From Gemmatimonadales bacterium (GTDB lineage: Bacteria; Gemmatimonadota; Gemmatimonadetes; Gemmatimonadales; GWC2-71-9): DNA of 5,015 nt. This document shows, piece after piece, positions 4,994 to 5,015 of the stretch (position 1 is its first letter; each line of letters opens with the position of its first letter). The translations under genes were made by a program, and so were the position numbers. The stretch is taken from assembly GCA_013003805.1 (NCBI GenBank), contig JABDII010000493.1, positions 1 through 5,015 of the forward strand, written 5' to 3'. The notes under the pieces are model-generated. The model saw only the letters and a list, made by a program, of their open reading frames with translations. It searched no databases and had not been told where the DNA came from.

Positions 4994-5015
4994 TTGCCGG
5001 GCCTCGGCCGTATCC

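Overview
The window comes from a high-GC bacterial chromosome. G/C-ending codons dominate in all genes, and starts include ATG and GTG. The style of the HD-GYP protein and of the MsbA-like exporter resembles Gemmatimonadota or similar soil/sediment phyla, but that placement is a loose inference. No mobile element, rRNA, tRNA or CRISPR array is visible.

Layout. Positions 1-204 are an unrecognised open frame, possibly the end of an upstream gene. 207-1232 (+) encodes a proline-racemase-superfamily enzyme whose Cys/Thr active-site pair marks it as a trans-3-hydroxy-L-proline dehydratase. It converges with 1258-1821 (-), a peroxiredoxin-like thioredoxin-fold gene. Upstream of that on the same strand is 1871-2137 (-), a small glutaredoxin-like gene. 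A divergent intergenic region of about 180 bases precedes 2321-4171 (+), a complete ABC exporter half-transporter. 4166-4993 (-) encodes an HD-GYP domain protein that converges with the exporter and overlaps it by 6 bases.

The main result is the pair of minus-strand redox genes. Each is interrupted by exactly one in-frame TGA, and in each the TGA sits at the first position of a C-x-x-C motif (T-U-P-Y-C in the glutaredoxin, W-U-P-F-C in the peroxiredoxin-like protein). Each TGA is followed at the right distance by a stable hairpin with G in its apical loop, as expected of a bacterial SECIS element. Both genes start with GTG behind an identically spaced GGAG. Read this way, they encode selenocysteine proteins of 88 and 187 residues, each of full family length. 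A standard gene caller would lose the first gene and shorten the second to a 128-residue fragment starting at TTG 1644. Together they look like a two-gene selenoprotein operon in which the glutaredoxin could reduce the peroxiredoxin-like partner. The Sec machinery (selA, selB, selC, selD) is not in the window, so the host's ability to make selenocysteine is inferred.
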